Shown here: in pieces, positions 14,160 through 16,580 of the stretch | Position numbering within the stretch: position 1 is the first letter of the stretch | How the letters are laid out: every line of letters starts with the position of its first letter | Assembly: GCA_964560875.1 (NCBI GenBank) | Contig: CAZLMW010000155.1 | Location: 1-16,580, forward strand | DNA length: 16,580 nucleotides | Reading direction: 5' to 3' | Source: CAZLMW01 sp964560875 | GTDB lineage: Bacteria > Myxococcota_A > UBA9042 | Program-made: the position numbers and the translations under genes | Notes under the pieces: model-generated | Told to the model about the DNA's origin: nothing | The model's input: only the letters and a program-made list of their open reading frames with translations | The model's database searches: none

Positions 14160-15398
14160 ATGGCAGCTTGTCACGCGAAGACGGGAGCTAGCGCGGCAGC
14201 AAGCGCAGGCGGAAGGCGCCCACGTGCTTGGTTGATGGGGCGCGCGGCAGCTGTGGCCGTCGTGGCCCTTATTCTGTCTGCGGGAGTGGTTTCGACCGGC
14301 GAAGCGACCACCAAGGACCCCAAGCGCGTGATCACCGTCGGCGGCTACGCGGAGGGCTACTACGGTTGGAACCTTGGTCAGCCCGGCAACGGCATCACCA
14401 ACTTCCGCGCCTTCGACACGCGGCACAACTCGTTCACGTTGCTCAACGCGGTACTGAGCGCCGATTGGACCGCGCGCGGCGGCTACGGGCGGGTCGCGCT
14501 GCAGGTCGGGACAAGCGCGGACACGTATTACGGTGCCGAGGTAAGCGACGCAGGGGCGAGCGGGGCAGGTCCGCACAACCACGAGGTCTTCAAACACGTC
14601 CAGGAGGCCTACGCTGGGGCCGCGTTCGCCGACGACCTGGTGCGCGTGGAAGCGGGCCTGATGCTCTCGCCAATCGGCCCGGAGAGCATGGCGATCAAGG
14701 ACCATTGGACGCTTTCTCGCTCCAATCTCTACTACGCATTTCCGTTCTATCACCTCGGCGCGCGGGCTCACGTCGCGGTGTCGGACGCCACGCAGATCAC
14801 GCTCGGCGTCTACAACGGATGGGACGGGCTGCTTGACAAGAACCACCAGAAAACCGTGTCACTGGCCGTGCATCACAAGCTTTCCGACGACGTCGAATTC
14901 GACGTGCAGTACTTCACCGGTGTCGAACGACCGGCCAACGCGCCCGAGGGGACGCCGATCCGCCACCTGGTCGATGCGTGGGTGAAGGCGCGGCTCTCAA
15001 AGAGCTTCGCGATCATCTTCGACGTCGATGTCGGCATGGAAGACGGTGACCTGGGACGGTCCGGCTGGGCATCGGCGGGGCTGTGGACACGCTTGCAGGT
15101 GGCCGAGACCACGTACGTGTCGACGCAGAGCGACTTCATGCGCGAATGGCGCGGTGCCAAGGACGGCAAACGGGCGTCGGCGATCTTCTGGCCAGTGGAG
15201 TGGGTCACGTCGCACGCGCTATGCGTCGAACAGCACGTCGGCAGCTTCGCGGCGATGAAGCTTGAGTACCGCTTCGACAAGGCAGGCGGCAACATGTATT
15301 TCGCCGGTGCCGTCGAGAAAGACTCGATCTCCCACAACTGGATTGAGAACGCGGACAGTCAGCAGACGATCACGCTCGCGCTCACGAGCTGGTTCTAG
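14160..15398 (+). CDS. Outer-membrane beta-barrel porin, BBP2/OmpL-like
   Basis: A 412-residue outer-membrane protein. The ATG at 14160 is chosen because a GGGAGG ribosome binding site (14149-14154) lies 5 bp upstream; the frame is open further back to 14025 without such a site. The long signal peptide has an Arg-rich n-region (GRRPRAWLMGR) and a hydrophobic core ending near GEA. The mature part opens with GGYAEGYYGWN and FRAFDTRHNSFTLLNA, which resemble the start of BBP2 (putative beta-barrel porin-2) proteins. Alternating hydrophobic strands follow, with LGVYNGWDG in the middle and a C-terminal ITLALTSWF whose terminal Phe is the usual barrel-assembly signal. Substrate unknown; diffusion of small solutes is expected. 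Its leader overlaps the region where the missing 5' part of the four-helix-bundle gene should be. Confidence 0.88.
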   Translation: MAACHAKTGASAAASAGGRRPRAWLMGRAAAVAVVALILSAGVVSTGEATTKDPKRVITVGGYAEGYYGWNLGQPGNGITNFRAFDTRHNSFTLLNAVLSADWTARGGYGRVALQVGTSADTYYGAEVSDAGASGAGPHNHEVFKHVQEAYAGAAFADDLVRVEAGLMLSPIGPESMAIKDHWTLSRSNLYYAFPFYHLGARAHVAVSDATQITLGVYNGWDGLLDKNHQKTVSLAVHHKLSDDVEFDVQYFTGVERPANAPEGTPIRHLVDAWVKARLSKSFAIIFDVDVGMEDGDLGRSGWASAGLWTRLQVAETTYVSTQSDFMREWRGAKDGKRASAIFWPVEWVTSHALCVEQHVGSFAAMKLEYRFDKAGGNMYFAGAVEKDSISHNWIENADSQQTITLALTSWF

Positions 15399-15474
15399 CG
15401 AAAGAATCGACCGGTACTCACGCGCCCCCCAAGCAGTCAACGGTGCGCCGTCCGACTGAGCCAGACTATGCCCG

Positions 15475-16086
15475 CTACGCCGGGTTGCCGTCGTTGGCCA
15501 GCGCCTCGTGCACCTTGCCGACCATCTTCGCGGACGGTTTCAGCGTGACATCGCCGTCTTCGTTCCAGCCGGTCGGAATGCCTTCGTCCCGCTTGGACAC
15601 ATACAGGCCCGCTTTGAACTTCCGCATCATCTCGTCGACGTTGCGACCGACGTTGAGGAAGTTGACCTCGGAGAACAGCAGCGTGCCCGCGGGGTCGATA
15701 ATGAACGTTCCGCGCAACGAAAGGCCGGCGTCTTCGAGGTAGGTGCCGAATTTGCGAGCGAGCGCACCAGTGGGGTCAGAACCCATCTGGAACTGCACGC
15801 TGGCGAGCTCTTTTTCGACTGTGCGCCACGCGAGGTGGGTGAATTTCGTGTCGCAGCTGACCGTAATCAGCTCGCAACCCATGCGATCGAGGCGTTGATG
15901 CAGCCCTGCCAGGGCTGAAAACTCAGTAGCTCAGACGAAGGTGAAATCGGCCGGGTAGAAGAAAAGAATCGTCCACCGACCAGCGGCCTGCAGCTCCTCG
16001 CTGCTCACGGAGCCAAAATCTCCGGTCGCCGGGTTGTACGTATCCAGCTTGAAGTCGGGAACTTTCGTCCCCACTTGGATGGTCAT
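15475..16086 (-). CDS. Selenocysteine peroxiredoxin (AhpC/2-Cys Prx type), UGA recoded at the peroxidatic site
   Basis: A 203-residue peroxidase expected to reduce H2O2 and organic hydroperoxides in the cytoplasm. The ATG at 16086 has a GGAGG site (16092-16096) 5 bp upstream. The frame reads MTIQVGTKVPDFKL, then FFYPADFTFV, then TGA (15933-15931), and continues in the same frame with ATEF and SCDTKFTHLAW to the TAG at 15475. The TGA falls exactly where AhpC has its peroxidatic Cys (PxxxTxxC: Pro45, Thr49, residue 52). Arg125 in LRGTFIIDP is the conserved active-site Arg. A SECIS-like hairpin follows the TGA (15901-15917). The usual C-terminal resolving Cys (GEVCP in AhpC) is replaced by DEGIP, with Ile170 at that position; Cys71 and Cys78 are the only cysteines left. 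A Cys-to-stop mutation or sequencing error is the alternative. Confidence 0.85.
15901..15933 (-). promoter_or_regulatory. UGA codon and bacterial SECIS-like hairpin
   Basis: On the minus strand UGA (15933-15931) is followed by a 13-nt spacer, then CAGCCCU (15907-15901 complement of AGGGCTG at 15911-15917) forming a perfect 7-bp stem with the apical loop GGC. The loop starts about 20 nt after the UGA and has G in its first two positions, as the bacterial SECIS consensus requires (loop 16-37 nt downstream). An alternative pairing gives GCA-GGGC-TGC, close to the GCA-GGUC-UGC apex of E. coli fdhF. Confidence 0.7.
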
Positions 16087-16289
16087 ATGCGCCTCCGAGC
16101 CCGAACGGCGCGCCGGCCGGGCGGTGCTTGTTGAAATGGTGCGGTCATATCGCCCGAAAACGCCAAGCAGGTCCACGTGTTTGTCTTTGGCAGTGTGTAG
16201 TGGCTTGATTTCATAATGGAATAAGAGGGCGGCCGGACGGTCGTTTTGGGGGCCGCTACAGGCCGGTCGATTTGGAGCGGCCCGCCGGA
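16087..16289. other. Intergenic between peroxiredoxin and the right repeat arm
   Basis: Contains the peroxiredoxin leader on the minus strand, for which no good sigma70 promoter was seen, and a candidate + strand promoter at 16187-16217. The AT-richer part is 16176-16226. No ORF here has a recognisable product. Confidence 0.4.
16187..16217 (+). promoter_or_regulatory. Candidate outward-facing promoter before the right repeat arm
   Basis: TTGGCA (16187-16192, 5 of 6 to consensus) and CATAAT (16212-16217, 5 of 6) are separated by 19 bp, slightly more than optimal. If active it would transcribe into and through the right repeat arm toward the window edge. Confidence 0.3.
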
Positions 16290-16580
16290 GAGTTGTGAGG
16301 GAGGGAGTCCCAGGGTCTCACGGAAAGTCTCAGTCGCGGTGGTTGTGAACGCGAGCAGACGCGGGATCGATCGTCCCACGGGGTCCCATAGAGGGGGCGT
16401 CGCGAGTTGGCTGAATGCGGGACTGGTGGGGATCGGGGATCCGTTGTGACCGCGGGGAAGCGCGGTTTCGGTCCCAGTCGACGGTTATTGGGCGAGCCGG
16501 GCGGAGTGGTCGGTTTGTAAGAGTGTGGAATTGTTGTGTTTTGAATTTGGCACGGGACTTGTACAGGTGAAGAGTGCCCC
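16290..16580 (-). repeat. Right arm of the ~290-bp imperfect inverted repeat
   Basis: Reverse complement of the left arm at 238-530. The outer 55 bp (16526-16580) are identical to 238-292 and about 16357-16440 matches 376-458 with few differences, including the tandem GTGGGAC motif next to a GATCGATCCCG palindromic core. The inner 70 bp align loosely, sharing a CTGGGACT near 16310. The identity runs exactly to the window end, so the repeat may continue outside. That coincidence also calls for checking assembly at this end. Confidence 0.85.

Noticed and set aside
13719..14846. 375-codon minus-strand ORF
   Set aside because: It is antisense to the porin over much of its length, its composition is Arg/Gly/Ala-rich, and the porin frame has a ribosome binding site, signal peptide and barrel features.
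15931..16176. A truncated 81-codon peroxiredoxin and a separate 135-codon partner as two genes or a pseudogene
   Set aside because: Both halves are in the same frame with only a TGA between them at the catalytic position, followed by a SECIS-like hairpin. Selenocysteine insertion explains this better than decay.
16362..16449. Conserved peptide encoded by the repeat arms (PTGSHRGGVA...WLN shared by both arms in one frame)
   Set aside because: The differences between arms fall mainly at first and second codon positions and change residues, so conservation is better explained at the DNA or RNA level.

Overview
The window is GC-rich bacterial DNA. Its gene content is typical of Myxococcota and related former Deltaproteobacteria: a Hanks-type Ser/Thr kinase with a membrane-anchored C-terminus, a TPR envelope protein, very large Cys-rich and VCBS/FG-GAP lipoproteins, a BBP2-type porin, and a myxobacterial-style four-helix-bundle gene with a low-complexity tail. 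This taxonomic placement is inferred from protein families and composition only.

Layout from left to right. Positions 238-530 hold one arm of an imperfect inverted repeat whose partner is at 16290-16580; the outer 55 bp of the arms are identical. Positions 960-3859 carry a TPR/signal-peptide protein and a Ser/Thr kinase on the + strand, probably one operon. Positions 3860-5464 contain no credible protein gene. Most of this gap reads on the minus strand as a purine-rich, highly structured noncoding RNA of about 1.24 kb. It has a sigma70-like promoter at 5166-5193, a hairpin directly at the predicted 5' end, at least eight GNRA-capped hairpins, a closed three-way junction and a UUCG-capped terminator-like hairpin at 3933-3964. 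I could not match it to any large RNA family I know, and it is the strongest candidate here for something undescribed.

Positions 5465-9613 (+) encode a 1382-residue lipoprotein with Cys-rich, von Willebrand A, NHL-repeat and lectin-like regions, followed by a small RCC1-repeat remnant. On the minus strand follow a VCBS/FG-GAP plus ASPIC/UnbV lipoprotein (9908-12379), a SohB-type S49 protease (12467-13519) and a 5'-damaged four-helix-bundle gene (13520-13963) whose stop codon abuts the sohB start. A BBP2-like porin (14160-15398, +) comes next.

At 15475-16086 (minus) lies an AhpC/2-Cys-type peroxiredoxin that a standard gene caller splits in two, because an in-frame UGA occupies the peroxidatic cysteine position. 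A SECIS-like hairpin follows the UGA at the correct distance, so this is read as a selenocysteine peroxiredoxin. It also lacks the usual C-terminal resolving cysteine.

Functionally the window mixes signalling (TPR plus kinase), large surface/secreted lipoproteins, envelope quality control (SohB), outer-membrane transport and peroxide defence. No common pathway is evident. No tRNA, rRNA, CRISPR array, transposase or integrase was recognised.
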